Part shown: positions 17,587-27,583 of the stretch, in pieces
Layout of the letters: each line of letters starts with the position of its first letter
Position numbering within the stretch: the stretch's first letter is position 1
Assembly (NCBI GenBank): GCA_947454715.1
Contig: CANGMZ010000026.1
Span: 1-34,003 of the forward strand
Length of the DNA: 34,003 nt
Direction of reading: 5' to 3'
DNA from: Chitinophagaceae bacterium
GTDB lineage: Bacteria > Bacteroidota > Bacteroidia > Chitinophagales > Chitinophagaceae
The notes under the pieces: generated by a model
Database searches by the model: none
The model's input: only the letters and a program-made list of their open reading frames with translations
Told to the model about the DNA's origin: nothing
Made by a program: the position numbers and the translations under genes

Positions 17587-17610
17587 TTGATTTCGCTAGA
17601 AGATATAAAG

Positions 17611-17641
17611 GGGTTGGCAATGCAGATTGTCAACCCTTTTT
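17611..17641 (+). terminator. Rho-independent terminator after the second giant gene
   Basis: An 11-bp stem GGGTTGGCAAT / ATTGTCAACCC (one G-T pair) with loop GCAG, followed by TTTTT, 25 nt past the stop codon. Confidence 0.88.
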
Positions 17642-17675
17642 GATGTTGATAAACGATCAGTGATGCAGCATAAAT

Positions 17676-17707
17676 GAAGAAGCCTCCGAATGATCAGAGG
17701 CTTCTTC
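17676..17707 (-). terminator. Terminator hairpin after groEL
   Basis: A perfect 11-bp stem GAAGAAGCCTC / GAGGCTTCTTC with a 10-nt loop, 29 nt past the groEL stop on the minus strand. The T-tract is weak (ATTTATG). It stands back to back with the terminator of the convergent giant gene. Confidence 0.75.
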
Positions 17708-17735
17708 AAGATTATTTGTAATTAATGGTTGTTTA

Positions 17736-19466
<1,731 letters not shown>

Positions 19467-19748
19467 TTAAATGATCGCAAGGATATCACTTTCGCGCATA
19501 ATCAGGTAATCTGCACCTTCAAAAGCGATTTCAGTACCTGCATATTTACCATATAATACAGTGTCACCTGCTTTTACGGTCATTGGCTCATCTTTTTTAC
19601 CAGGACCCGCAGCTACAACTATTCCACGTTGTGGCTTTTCTTTCGCTGTATCAGGTATAATGATACCACCTGCAGTTTTTTCTTCAGCTGCAGCAGATTT
19701 TACGATAACCCTGTCATGGAGGGGAGTAATGTTAACGTTGTTAGCCAT
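19467..19748 (-). CDS. groS: Co-chaperonin GroES (10 kDa)
   Basis: A 93-residue co-chaperonin of usual length. The N-terminal PLHDRVIVK strand, the mobile loop around [12 protein letters not shown] (residues about 22-33) that contacts GroEL, and the [11 protein letters not shown] strand are typical. It caps the GroEL ring in an ATP-dependent way. First gene of the groES-groEL operon. I looked for a CIRCE inverted repeat (TTAGCACTC / GAGTGCTAA) upstream and saw none, so HrcA control is not supported by the sequence. Confidence 0.97.
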   Translation of the reverse strand: MANNVNITPLHDRVIVKSAAAEEKTAGGIIIPDTAKEKPQRGIVVAAGPGKKDEPMTVKAGDTVLYGKYAGTEIAFEGADYLIMRESDILAII

Positions 19749-20076
19749 TTTTATGTTTTTTAAGTTGTTAAACGATTTTGTAATAATGCAATAATCATCT
19801 TTTATGCCAAAGCCCCTTTTCGGTCATTTTTGCAGAGCAGCATGTTCTATACTGTCAGTTGCACACTTACGAACGCTAACTTTGCACATTATGAAAAACG
19901 ATATTGTTATTTTGGCAGACAATATTCCGTTTTTTAAAGTGAATATTCAACTACTATAATATGGAGCTTTGGGCTGATGCATTATCGTTGGTATTAAAAA
20001 GATTTTAAACTATTTTTTGGTTTGTTGATATTTATCTATATCTTTGTGTTTTATTAATCTTTTTATTTCAAAAACA
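19749..20076. other. Intergenic region between groES and the cold-shock gene
   Basis: A 328-base divergent gap. It should contain the groES promoter (not identified) and holds a good promoter for the cold-shock gene at 20016-20046. Between them are a promoter-like box TAACTTTG at 19877-19884 and two tiny tandem open frames on the plus strand: 19891-19959 (22 codons, beginning MKNDIVILADNIPFF) and 19961-20008 (15 codons, beginning MELWADAL), one base apart. I cannot tell whether these are translated or are gene remnants. Confidence 0.5.
20016..20046 (+). promoter_or_regulatory. Consensus Bacteroidota promoter of the cold-shock gene
   Basis: TTTG at 20016-20019, a spacer of exactly 19 nt and TATCTTTG at 20039-20046 match the -33/-7 consensus in full. 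Transcription should begin near 20052, leaving a leader of about 25 nt before the ATG at 20077. Confidence 0.75.
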
Positions 20077-20268
20077 ATGCAAGAAGGTACAGTTAAATTT
20101 TTCAATGAAGCAAAAGGCTTCGGTTTCATCACTCCATCAAACGGTGGCCCAGACATCTTCGTTCACGTTTCAGGTCTTTATGACGAGATTCGTGAGAACA
20201 ACAAGGTGTCTTATGAAGTTCAAAATGGCAAAAAAGGTTTGAATGCAGTTAATGTAAAAGTTATCTAA
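20077..20268 (+). CDS. Cold-shock domain protein (CspA family)
   Basis: A 63-residue single cold-shock domain. It has RNP1 KGFGFI (residues 13-18) and RNP2 DIFVHV (26-31) on the MQEGTVKFFNEAKGFGFI framework, so it binds single-stranded RNA or DNA in the cytoplasm. The open frame extends upstream to a TTG at 20044, but that TTG is inside the promoter -7 box; ATG at 20077 is therefore the start, and it gives the standard family N-terminus. A strong terminator follows at 20292-20320, so it is monocistronic. Whether it is cold-induced cannot be told. Confidence 0.95.
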   Translation: MQEGTVKFFNEAKGFGFITPSNGGPDIFVHVSGLYDEIRENNKVSYEVQNGKKGLNAVNVKVI

Positions 20269-20291
20269 TCTTATTCATACTAATCATTTGG

Positions 20292-20320
20292 AAAGCCCTC
20301 GATTTATCGAGGGCTTTTTT
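20292..20320 (+). terminator. Rho-independent terminator of the cold-shock gene
   Basis: AAAGCCCTCGA pairs with TCGAGGGCTTT around a 4-nt loop and is followed by a T-run (to 20320), 24 nt past the stop codon. Confidence 0.92.
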
Positions 20321-20438
20321 ACGTTTAGTACCTGCTGCACCCTAGGCGATTGACGAAAGTTCAATCCGCATTTTTCTAAAATATCAGATGTGCATTTATT
20401 ACCGATTTCAATAAAGCCAATTACGCTCTGCTAATTCA

Positions 20439-20446
20439 TACCTTTG
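20439..20446 (+). promoter_or_regulatory. -7 box TACCTTTG of the phosphopantetheinyl transferase gene
   Basis: A full TAnnTTTG match ends only 4 nt before the ATG at 20451, so the transcript would start at or next to the start codon. No good TTTG element lies 19 nt upstream. Confidence 0.5.
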
Positions 20447-20450
20447 TACT

Positions 20451-21077
20451 ATGCCGTTACTCAATGAATGGAATATAGGTGATCATGGCCGCGGGGCTAT
20501 ATGGAAAGTGGAGGAAGAAGAAGCATTTTTTGCAGACCATACCAAGATTTTATCTGATATCAAGAATGATAAGCGGCGCATAGAGCATCTTGCGGGCCGT
20601 TATTTGCTTACACATTTAGAGGCTGAATTCCCTTTACATGCTATTAGTAAAGATGAACATGATAAGCCGCGTATCCCCGGTAATGAATTTCAGTTCTCTA
20701 TTTCGCACTCATGGCCATATATAGCTGTTGCGGTTGATCCGGTAGATGAGGCTGGTATAGATATTCAAACCTGGCATCCACGAATTGCAGACATAAAACA
20801 TAAATTTCTCTCCGAAGAGGAGCAAGACACCATGTGTCATGACCCAAAGTATTTTACATTGGCGTGGTGTGCAAAAGAGGCTGTATATAAATGGAATGGC
20901 AGGAGAGGTGTTGATTTCAAAGAGCAGTTGCCGATAGCCTATTTTAACACTGTACTTGATATTAATATTTATATACACTTGAATAAAATGCCGGAAATGG
21001 TATTTACTAAAAACTTCATAACACCAGATTATGCTTGTTCTTACGTTGAAAATGTACAGCCATGGGCAATATATTAA
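20451..21077 (+). CDS. 4'-phosphopantetheinyl transferase superfamily protein (Sfp-like)
   Basis: A 208-residue protein with the two core motifs of the family: AGIDIQ (Asp104, Mg/CoA binding) and WCAKEAVYK (Glu143, Lys147), spaced as in Sfp-type enzymes. An upstream FSISHS motif (82-87) corresponds to the CoA-contacting SHS. The enzyme transfers 4'-phosphopantetheine from CoA to a serine of carrier proteins (ACP or PCP). No polyketide or peptide synthase is in the window, so it may be the general activating enzyme of the cell (inference). The ATG at 20451 is the first in-frame start after the -7 box and gives the full domain. Confidence 0.88.
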   Translation: MPLLNEWNIGDHGRGAIWKVEEEEAFFADHTKILSDIKNDKRRIEHLAGRYLLTHLEAEFPLHAISKDEHDKPRIPGNEFQFSISHSWPYIAVAVDPVDEAGIDIQTWHPRIADIKHKFLSEEEQDTMCHDPKYFTLAWCAKEAVYKWNGRRGVDFKEQLPIAYFNTVLDINIYIHLNKMPEMVFTKNFITPDYACSYVENVQPWAIY

Positions 21078-21152
21078 TACAATACAATAAAATTAAATGT
21101 TTAATTTTTTCTGAAATTTTCATAAAAAATTTACTTTTTATCAGAATATCTC

Positions 21153-21160
21153 TAGATTTG
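21153..21160 (+). promoter_or_regulatory. -7 box TAGATTTG of the glutamine synthetase gene
   Basis: TAnnTTTG match ending 17 nt before the ATG at 21178. The region 19 nt upstream holds TTTA, a 3/4 match to the -33 element. Confidence 0.45.
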
Positions 21161-21177
21161 CGTAAAATTTAATATCT

Positions 21178-23370
21178 ATGGCGAATTTACGTTTTCAGGC
21201 TTTGCAGTCGTTGCAGAGCGAAGAGAAAATAGTTTCCGGCTACAGTGAGAAAAAAATCACTACAATGTTCGGGAGTAACGTATTTACGGGTCGCACAATG
21301 CGCGAATCCCTGAGCGATGAGGCATACAAGAGCCTTATGAATTCAGCAAAATCTGGTCAGCGTATCGACCGTCGCATAGCAGATCAAGTAGCTGTAGGTA
21401 TGAAGGCTTGGGCAGAGTCTCGCGGAGTTACTCACTTCACACACTGGTTTCAGCCACTTACGGGTACTACTGCAGAAAAACATGATTCTTTTTTTACAAT
21501 AAAAAGCGATGGCAGTGCTATCGAACTTTTTGATGGCGAAGCATTGATACAGCAGGAGCCTGATGCATCGAGCTTTCCTAACGGTGGTATTCGTGCAACA
21601 TTTGAAGCACGCGGATATACTGCCTGGGATCCATCTTCACCTGCATTCATTATGGAAGCAGGTTCAGGTAAAACACTTTGCATTCCAACAATTTTTATAG
21701 CCTACAATGGTGAGTCACTCGACCATAAAGCACCATTGCTGAAGTCGATCGCTGCTCTAGATAAAGCAGCTGTTGATGTTTGCCATTATTTTGATAAGAA
21801 CGTAACAAAAGTTACTGCAACATTAGGTTGGGAGCAGGAATATTTTGTAGTAGATGAAGCATTGGCTAATGCACGTCCAGATTTGATGATGTGCGGTCGC
21901 ACGCTTTTAGGTCATGGTCCTGCAAAGGGGCAGCAGTTAGAAGATCATTACTTTGGTTCTATTCCTGAGCGTGTATATGCATTCATGCAAGATTTTGAAC
22001 AAGAGTCTTACAAGTTAGGTATTCCATTGCGTACTCGCCACAATGAGGTTGCGCCATCTCAGTTTGAGTGTGCGCCAATGTTTGAAGAGGTGAACATAGC
22101 TGTAGATCATAACACGCTGTTAATGGATGTTATGACTAAGGTGGCAAAGCGTCATAAGCTAAAGGCATTGATGCATGAAAAGCCATTTGCCGGTGTAAAC
22201 GGAAGTGGTAAGCACAATAACTGGAGCCTTGCTACTGACACAGGTGTAAACTTGTTATCACCGGGTAAAACTCCACGCACCAACCTCATGTTCCTTACCT
22301 TCTTTGTAAACACAATCAAGGCGGTACATGATCATGCTGATCTATTACGCGGTGCAATTGCATCTGCAAATAATGATCATCGTTTGGGTGCAAATGAAGC
22401 CCCTCCGGCTATTATTTCTGTTTACTTGGGTAAGTATTTGACTCAGGTATTAGATGAAGTAGAATCAAGAGTGAAAGAGAAATTCACAGAACAGGATGAA
22501 GTTATCTTGAAGTTGGATATTCATAAACAGTTGCCTGAGGTATTGATGGACAATACGGATCGTAATCGCACAAGTCCTTTTGCATTCACAGGTAATAAGT
22601 TTGAATTCCGTGCAGTAGGGTCTTCTGCTAACTGCGGCTCACCAATGGTAGTGTTGAATACTATTATGACCGATACCTTGAAGCAGTTTAAGAAAGAGGT
22701 AGATGGATTGATAGAGAAGGGTGAGAAGAAAGAAATTGCAGTTTTGCAGATCTTGCGTAGCTATATCACTGATTCTAAGAAGATTAGATTTGAAGGGGAT
22801 AATTACAGTGCCGAATGGGCAGAAGAAGCAGCTCGTCGTGGATTGAATAATTTCAAGACTACACCTGAAGCCTTGGATGCCTATATCACAGACAAGTCTA
22901 AGCAGTTGTTTTATGATAACGGTATTTTCAGTAAGCGTGAATTGGAAGCGCGTCATGAGATCATGCTCGAAGATTATGTAAAGAAAGTACAGATTGAGGC
23001 ACGTATTATCGGCTATCTATCAACAAACCACATATTACCTGCTGCTATTGAATATCAAAACACAATGATTCAGAACGTAAATGGTCTGAAGGGCTTGGGT
23101 CTTGATGAAAGCGGTTATAAAGCGCAGCTTAATTTGGTTAAGGTGATCAGCAACCACATTCAAAACATCAACGATAATGTAGAAGCAATGATACAGGCTC
23201 GTAAAGATGCCAATAATGAAGAGGATATGCATAAGCGTGCTTTAATGTATTGCCATAAGGTAAAACCATTCTTCGACAGTATCCGTTATCACGCAGATAA
23301 GCTTGAGCTAATAGTTGATGATAAACTTTGGCCACTGCCAAAGTATCGTGAATTGCTGTTCTTGAGATAA
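21178..23370 (+). CDS. glnN: Glutamine synthetase type III
   Basis: A 730-residue glutamine synthetase of the large GSIII class, typical of Bacteroidota and some cyanobacteria. Visible landmarks: the N-terminal FGSNVFTGRTMRE region; FPNGGIRATFEARGYTAWDP specific to type III; the catalytic-core WEQEYF (about 218-223); the ATP/glutamate site KPFAGVNGSGKHNNWS (about 335-350); and the FEFRAVGSS strand (Glu476, Arg478). It makes glutamine from glutamate and ammonia with ATP in the cytoplasm. The tyrosine adenylylation site of type I enzymes is not part of this class. The gene stands alone between its own promoter box and a very strong terminator, with no glnB or amtB neighbour. The ATG at 21178 is fixed by the close upstream -7 box. 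Confidence 0.95.
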   Translation: MANLRFQALQSLQSEEKIVSGYSEKKITTMFGSNVFTGRTMRESLSDEAYKSLMNSAKSGQRIDRRIADQVAVGMKAWAESRGVTHFTHWFQPLTGTTAEKHDSFFTIKSDGSAIELFDGEALIQQEPDASSFPNGGIRATFEARGYTAWDPSSPAFIMEAGSGKTLCIPTIFIAYNGESLDHKAPLLKSIAALDKAAVDVCHYFDKNVTKVTATLGWEQEYFVVDEALANARPDLMMCGRTLLGHGPAKGQQLEDHYFGSIPERVYAFMQDFEQESYKLGIPLRTRHNEVAPSQFECAPMFEEVNIAVDHNTLLMDVMTKVAKRHKLKALMHEKPFAGVNGSGKHNNWSLATDTGVNLLSPGKTPRTNLMFLTFFVNTIKAVHDHADLLRGAIASANNDHRLGANEAPPAIISVYLGKYLTQVLDEVESRVKEKFTEQDEVILKLDIHKQLPEVLMDNTDRNRTSPFAFTGNKFEFRAVGSSANCGSPMVVLNTIMTDTLKQFKKEVDGLIEKGEKKEIAVLQILRSYITDSKKIRFEGDNYSAEWAEEAARRGLNNFKTTPEALDAYITDKSKQLFYDNGIFSKRELEARHEIMLEDYVKKVQIEARIIGYLSTNHILPAAIEYQNTMIQNVNGLKGLGLDESGYKAQLNLVKVISNHIQNINDNVEAMIQARKDANNEEDMHKRALMYCHKVKPFFDSIRYHADKLELIVDDKLWPLPKYRELLFLR

Positions 23371-23391
23371 TCGTAAATATATCTTGAAAGT

Positions 23392-23431
23392 TAAATGATG
23401 AAGCCCCCGATTTTGGGGGCTTCATCATTTA
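23392..23431 (+). terminator. Strong rho-independent terminator after glutamine synthetase
   Basis: A 17-bp stem (core GATGAAGCCCCC / GGGGGCTTCATC) with a 6-nt loop, 21 nt past the stop codon. A/T tracts flank both sides, so it may work in both directions. Confidence 0.9.
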
Positions 23432-23691
23432 TTGTATTTATTGACTAAGGAGTACATATATTGAATTTGTCTTGTAGAATTGCTTGTGTTTTTGTGTCCC
23501 CCATTTGTATCATATATTGATGGTCAAGACCTTCAGAGTGTTTCAGAGAGGCTATTGGCCTGGTGTCCTGTTCAGTGCAGAATACGATTTTAGTATAAAA
23601 ATATTTTTTTAGTTATTAACTAAGTGTAATGTCTGTAGTCAATTCATATATTTACGGAATAGGTGATTACCTTGCAATTGAATTATAATTT
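23432..23691. other. Rest of the intergenic region upstream of the GH92 gene
   Basis: With the terminator, this makes a 321-bp gap. On the minus strand 23612-23445 is a stop-free frame of 55 codons with protein-like composition but no ATG, GTG or TTG before codon 34 (ATG at 23513, leaving 22 codons). On the plus strand TATATTTA (23647-23654) is an imperfect -7 box for the GH92 gene. No certain gene. Confidence 0.4.
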
Positions 23692-25929
23692 ATGGCTAGT
23701 TTATTAAAGAGGGCAAGTCTTTTACTTGCAGTAGCATTTAGTACTCAGGTACAGGCGCAAAATCTCACTAAATATATTGATCCGATGATTGGTACCGGTG
23801 GTCATGGGCATACTTATCCGGGTGCAACAGTGCCATTTGGTATGGTGCAGCTAAGTCCGGATAATGGCGATGAGGGTTGGGACTGGTGCAGTGGATATAA
23901 TTATAGCAGTCCGGCAATAGCTGGTTTTAGCCACTTGCATTTAAGTGGTACAGGTTGTGGTGACTGGACAGATATCTCAGTAATGCCCAATACCAGTCTC
24001 ATCAATGATACGTTCAGGTTTTACAAAGTGCCTTTTAGCCATAAGAATGAGAAAGCGTCAGCCGGTTTTTACAGTGTGCAATTAGACAATGGTATTAAAG
24101 TGTCACTGACCACAACTGCAAGATGTGGTTTTCATAAGTATGAATTCCCTAAGGGAAGTACTCCTTTTGTGCGTTTCCAGCTCAACTACATGATTAATTG
24201 GGATAGTACAGTAAAAACCAGAATATTGAAGCAGGATGATTCCACAATAGTAGGGTACAGATATTCTTATGGTTGGGCAAATGTGCAACGCGTATATTTT
24301 GCTGCTCGCACTTCTGCACCTATAAAGCAAATGCATATTTTTAATAGTGAGAACCATAGTAAAATAAATCAGGAAGAGGAGAATGGTAAACAGTACAATG
24401 GTGAACTTGAGTTTGCCGATTTGAATGGGAAACCATTATTGATGAAAGTTGCACTATCCTCTGTTAGTTATGAGAAAGCCTTAGAAGCGCTTGGGGAGAT
24501 AAGGGGTTGGAATTTTGATTCTTACAAGGCTGCTGCAGAAGGTTTATGGGAAAAGGAGCTGCAGAAGATGCAGGTAAAGACCAACGATGAACATTTGAAG
24601 CGGATTTTCTATACTGCTATATATCACACTTGTATGGCCCCAGTATTATTTTCAGATGCAGATGGCGACTATCAAAATGCGAAAGGTAATGTGCAAAAAA
24701 TGAAGAAAGGGCAACGATACACCGTATTCTCTTTATGGGATACGTTCCGTGGGCTTAATCCTTTGTTTACGCTTACGCAGCCACAGCGTAACATAGATAT
24801 CCTGAATAGTATGCTGGCATTTTACGATGAGAATGGTTTATTGCCGGTATGGGATCTAAGTACATTTGAGACCAACTGTATGAGTGGTTATCATGCAGTT
24901 CCTGTTTTGGCCGATGCGGTATTAAAAGATACGAAGGGGCTTGATGCAGTGCATGTGTATGAGGCTATGTTGGCAAGTGCTAACCAAAAAGAAAGAGGCA
25001 CTCCTGATTACATAAAGTATGGTTATTTGCCTTCAGATAAAGGTTCTTTCAGCGTAACTCTAACTGTAGAATACGCTTTTGATGACTGGTGTATTGCGCA
25101 GGTTGCAAAAAAACTAGGCAAGACAGCTGACTATATTAAGTTCATGAAACGTGCTGATTCTTGGAAGCAATTATTTGACCAGCAGACAGGTTTTATGAGA
25201 GGTAAAAAAGCAGATGGCTCTTGGGTCACTCCTTTTGATCCTTATTTTGCATCAACTGACTGGAAGACATCTAATTATGAAGAAGGTAATGCGTGGCAAT
25301 ACACATTTTTTGTTCCTCATGATGTGATTGGATTAACACAGGCATTTGGTAGCAAGGCTGCTTTCATTAATAAATTAGATTCTCTGTTTACGGTCAATTC
25401 AAATATTAAGGGAGAGTCTGCACCACCGGATATGAGTGGGCTTATAGGTCAGTATGCGCATGGAAATGAACCAAGTCATCACATTGCATATATGTATAGT
25501 TTTGTAGGTGAACCATGGAAAACCGGTAAACAAGTGCGCAATATCATAGAAACCATGTATCATGACAAGCCGGAAGGTTATGCAGGCAATGAAGATTGCG
25601 GACAGATGAGTGCCTGGGCTGTTTGGAGTATGATGGGTTTCTTTCCGGCTAATCCTGCAAATGGAGAATATGTATTTGGTAGCCCGGTTTTTGATCAAAT
25701 GAACCTGAAACTACCTTCAGGTAAAAATATGCTCATCATTGCTAAGAACAATAGTAAGAGCAATATATACATTCAGAGCATAAAACTAAATGGTAGGCCA
25801 TATAATAAGACTTATATTACCCATACAGATTTACTTAAGGGTGGTGTTATCGAGTTTACCATGGGGGCACAACCCAATAAAGCCTGGGGCGTAGATGCGG
25901 CAAGTTGGCCTGCATCGGCAAGTAAATAA
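23692..25929 (+). CDS. GH92 family glycosidase (alpha-mannosidase type), secreted
   Basis: A 745-residue glycoside hydrolase of family 92, of usual length. A signal peptide (about 1-22, ending QVQA) is followed by the family N-terminus YIDPMIGTGGHGHTYPGA and PFGMVQLSPDN. The catalytic region has HGNEPSHHIAYMY with the general acid Glu593, and GNEDCGQMSAW with Asp635 as the likely base. GH92 enzymes are calcium-dependent exo-acting inverting alpha-mannosidases that trim N-glycan or mannan chains; linkage preference cannot be read here. It probably acts in the periplasm or at the cell surface. No SusC/SusD or other glycosidase is adjacent, so it is not in an obvious polysaccharide-use locus. 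The ATG at 23692 gives a full signal peptide. Confidence 0.94.
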   Translation: MASLLKRASLLLAVAFSTQVQAQNLTKYIDPMIGTGGHGHTYPGATVPFGMVQLSPDNGDEGWDWCSGYNYSSPAIAGFSHLHLSGTGCGDWTDISVMPNTSLINDTFRFYKVPFSHKNEKASAGFYSVQLDNGIKVSLTTTARCGFHKYEFPKGSTPFVRFQLNYMINWDSTVKTRILKQDDSTIVGYRYSYGWANVQRVYFAARTSAPIKQMHIFNSENHSKINQEEENGKQYNGELEFADLNGKPLLMKVALSSVSYEKALEALGEIRGWNFDSYKAAAEGLWEKELQKMQVKTNDEHLKRIFYTAIYHTCMAPVLFSDADGDYQNAKGNVQKMKKGQRYTVFSLWDTFRGLNPLFTLTQPQRNIDILNSMLAFYDENGLLPVWDLSTFETNCMSGYHAVPVLADAVLKDTKGLDAVHVYEAMLASANQKERGTPDYIKYGYLPSDKGSFSVTLTVEYAFDDWCIAQVAKKLGKTADYIKFMKRADSWKQLFDQQTGFMRGKKADGSWVTPFDPYFASTDWKTSNYEEGNAWQYTFFVPHDVIGLTQAFGSKAAFINKLDSLFTVNSNIKGESAPPDMSGLIGQYAHGNEPSHHIAYMYSFVGEPWKTGKQVRNIIETMYHDKPEGYAGNEDCGQMSAWAVWSMMGFFPANPANGEYVFGSPVFDQMNLKLPSGKNMLIIAKNNSKSNIYIQSIKLNGRPYNKTYITHTDLLKGGVIEFTMGAQPNKAWGVDAASWPASASK

Positions 25930-25950
25930 AGAGTTTTTGTAGATTTAAGT

Positions 25951-25978
25951 AATGGCTATCACATTCGTGGTAGCCATT
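25951..25978. terminator. Hairpin between convergent GH92 and CBM9-like genes
   Basis: A 12-bp stem AATGGCTATCAC / GTGGTAGCCATT (one T-G pair) with loop ATTC, 21 nt past the GH92 stop and 2 nt from the stop of the opposite gene. No good T-run on either side; a shared, weak bidirectional terminator is inferred. Confidence 0.6.
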
Positions 25979-25980
25979 GC

Positions 25981-26853
25981 TCATTTATAGCTGAAACGAA
26001 CAGAATGCCAGATGTGTACATTTTTGATAAGACGTTCACGGTCTGCAGCAATATCTACCGGAGGGGTGTAATCGTCGTCGTGTTCAGGTCGTAATTCTTT
26101 TCCTTTGTGTTCGTTTTGTATACTGTTGTCAGTTTGGTTGTGCATGGAAGCTATGTCTGTTGTGGCTATCGTAGTCGGATATGCGGGCATGTCTATTTCA
26201 GATAGCCCTGCCATATAAAAGCATACATTCATTTTTCTGTTTTGGTCATTGCTATCAATTTGTCTTTTGTAGAAGGCAGAAAAAGGAATGGCAATTTCCC
26301 AAACTGTTTCATTGAAATCATTGACGCCTGCTCCTATAATAATTCCTGCCGGGTTTTGAATGCTACCGTTATTGTCTCTTTTGAATCCTTTTAATGTAAT
26401 GCTCGCTATAGGGTAGTTGACAACTGAAGAGTGCTTTCTTCTTGGTGCTTTTCTTGTTGTGTCTGTATAAGAAGCCATACTATTTGTAGGTTCGTCATCT
26501 TCTTCGTTATCAGGCGCAGGTTTGCTCATAAATGCAGTTAGTGCAATTGAGTCTGTTTTCTTTCCATTGGTATCAATATAAATTGTGAAACCACCTCTCT
26601 CCAGTTTTCTGGCACTTACTGCATCGCTTGTTTTTAATGTTATAAAAAGTGTGTTTCTATTATTTGCAAATGCGTACTGTACTTTGTTGTCTTTATCTAC
26701 AAATGGATAGGGTAGTTGCCAGTCATTATTGTTGCCGTCAATATTAATATTGCTGCTTATCCACTGACTGTTAGGTGGCAATGCATTTTTTGTTGCCATG
26801 CAAGAAAGCAGCTGAAATGATAATAGCGCAGTTATGGCAACAATAAATCTCAT
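25981..26853 (-). CDS. Lipoprotein with CBM9-like (DOMON-type) domain
   Basis: A 290-residue lipoprotein: signal with lipobox L-L-S-C at Cys18. The next part, with INIDGNNNDWQ, then FVDKDNKVQYAFANN and LFITLKTSD, is the usual start of carbohydrate-binding family 9-like domains. The beta-rich core continues to about residue 215 (ETVWEIAIPFSAF), interrupted near residues 110-140 by a low-complexity Asp/Glu and Lys/Arg-rich insert. The C-terminal 60 residues are hydrophilic (His/Asp-rich). It converges on the GH92 gene. A sugar or haem ligand is possible for this fold, but no residue pattern settles it. The role is unknown. Confidence 0.78.
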   Translation of the reverse strand: MRFIVAITALLSFQLLSCMATKNALPPNSQWISSNINIDGNNNDWQLPYPFVDKDNKVQYAFANNRNTLFITLKTSDAVSARKLERGGFTIYIDTNGKKTDSIALTAFMSKPAPDNEEDDEPTNSMASYTDTTRKAPRRKHSSVVNYPIASITLKGFKRDNNGSIQNPAGIIIGAGVNDFNETVWEIAIPFSAFYKRQIDSNDQNRKMNVCFYMAGLSEIDMPAYPTTIATTDIASMHNQTDNSIQNEHKGKELRPEHDDDYTPPVDIAADRERLIKNVHIWHSVRFSYK

Positions 26854-27119
26854 GAATTGTAAAATAACGATGTTTTCATAAAACGAATGAAGGTAATTGA
26901 ATGTTATTCATCGCTTCAATTTTAACCTTTGCAATTCAGGGAGGGAATTCGAACGCAATCTGATTGATAGGAAATAGATCTATTGAAAACCATATTATAA
27001 CAATTGTATGTATTTTATTGATTGTTAATGGGGTGTGAATAAAATTCATTAAAAATTCACACAAAACATTTTGTTATTTAGTTGTTAACGATTAAATTCG
27101 TGTTATAATTATTTTGTGT
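26854..27119. other. Divergent intergenic region
   Basis: A 266-bp gap with promoters for both flanking genes inferred. At 26931-26957 the minus strand reads GTTCGAATTCCCTCCCTG, like the T-loop and 3' end of a serine-type tRNA, but no T-stem can pair and no other tRNA part is present. A 20-codon plus-strand frame at 26901-26963 overlaps it and is probably chance. The end of the gap is very AT-rich. Confidence 0.4.
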
Positions 27120-27578
27120 ATGGCTTCAGGATTCAATAAAAAAGATAAAAGACGCGGCCTGCTTAATGAGTTAATTAAGTCTCCAAAGCAGGTAAGGCCG
27201 ATTTTGTCTAAAAGCTTGGTAGAGAATTGTCTTATTGTAGCCCCATATAGATATATCTGCAGTACTGTAGAGGAGATTGTTTTCAGCAATGTGTCTTTTT
27301 GTAGTGATTTTTTGTTGCTTTCTATTGCAGAAAATAAATTAATTATTATTGAAAATTGCATATTTCATGGTGAAATGACAATTAATTGTCTGAAGAGTGC
27401 AAGGGTTATTGTTCGCAATTGCCAATTCAAAACTCCGATGAATATGATAAATCTAAAGCAGGATATGCTGGAAATGAACGAAATGGAATTGACGGCAGAT
27501 GATACCTTGGCTGCAATCGTAGCGGAAACAACTTTCCTATCTAAAATTTCTACTCAGGATAGAATTATCCTTAACTAA
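27120..27578 (+). CDS. Small beta-solenoid-like protein, unknown function
   Basis: A 152-residue protein with a basic N-terminus (KKDKRRG) and no signal peptide. From about residue 40 to 140 it shows rungs of 21-22 residues that line up at an Asn followed by a buried residue: SNVSF, ENCIF, RNCQF, MNEME. This is what right-handed beta-helix or bactofilin-like folds look like, but there is no family match I can name. Cys residues recur on the same face. The frame could start at a TTG at 27114, but ATG at 27120 is preferred. It is followed at once by the long hairpin at 27584-27644. Cytoplasmic location is inferred. Confidence 0.7.
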   Translation: MASGFNKKDKRRGLLNELIKSPKQVRPILSKSLVENCLIVAPYRYICSTVEEIVFSNVSFCSDFLLLSIAENKLIIIENCIFHGEMTINCLKSARVIVRNCQFKTPMNMINLKQDMLEMNEMELTADDTLAAIVAETTFLSKISTQDRIILN

Positions 27579-27583
27579 GATAC

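Noticed and set aside
19749-19860. CIRCE operator or sigma-54 promoter upstream of groES
   Set aside because: No TTAGCACTC inverted repeat is present. A TGGCA and a TTGCA occur on the minus strand but about 7 nt too far apart for a -24/-12 promoter.
20044-20076. Upstream TTG extension of the cold-shock gene
   Set aside because: The TTG is part of the -7 promoter box, so it cannot be in the transcript; the standard Csp N-terminus starts at 20077.
23692-26853. Polysaccharide utilisation locus
   Set aside because: Only one glycosidase and one CBM9-like lipoprotein, convergent, with no SusC/SusD pair or regulator in the window.
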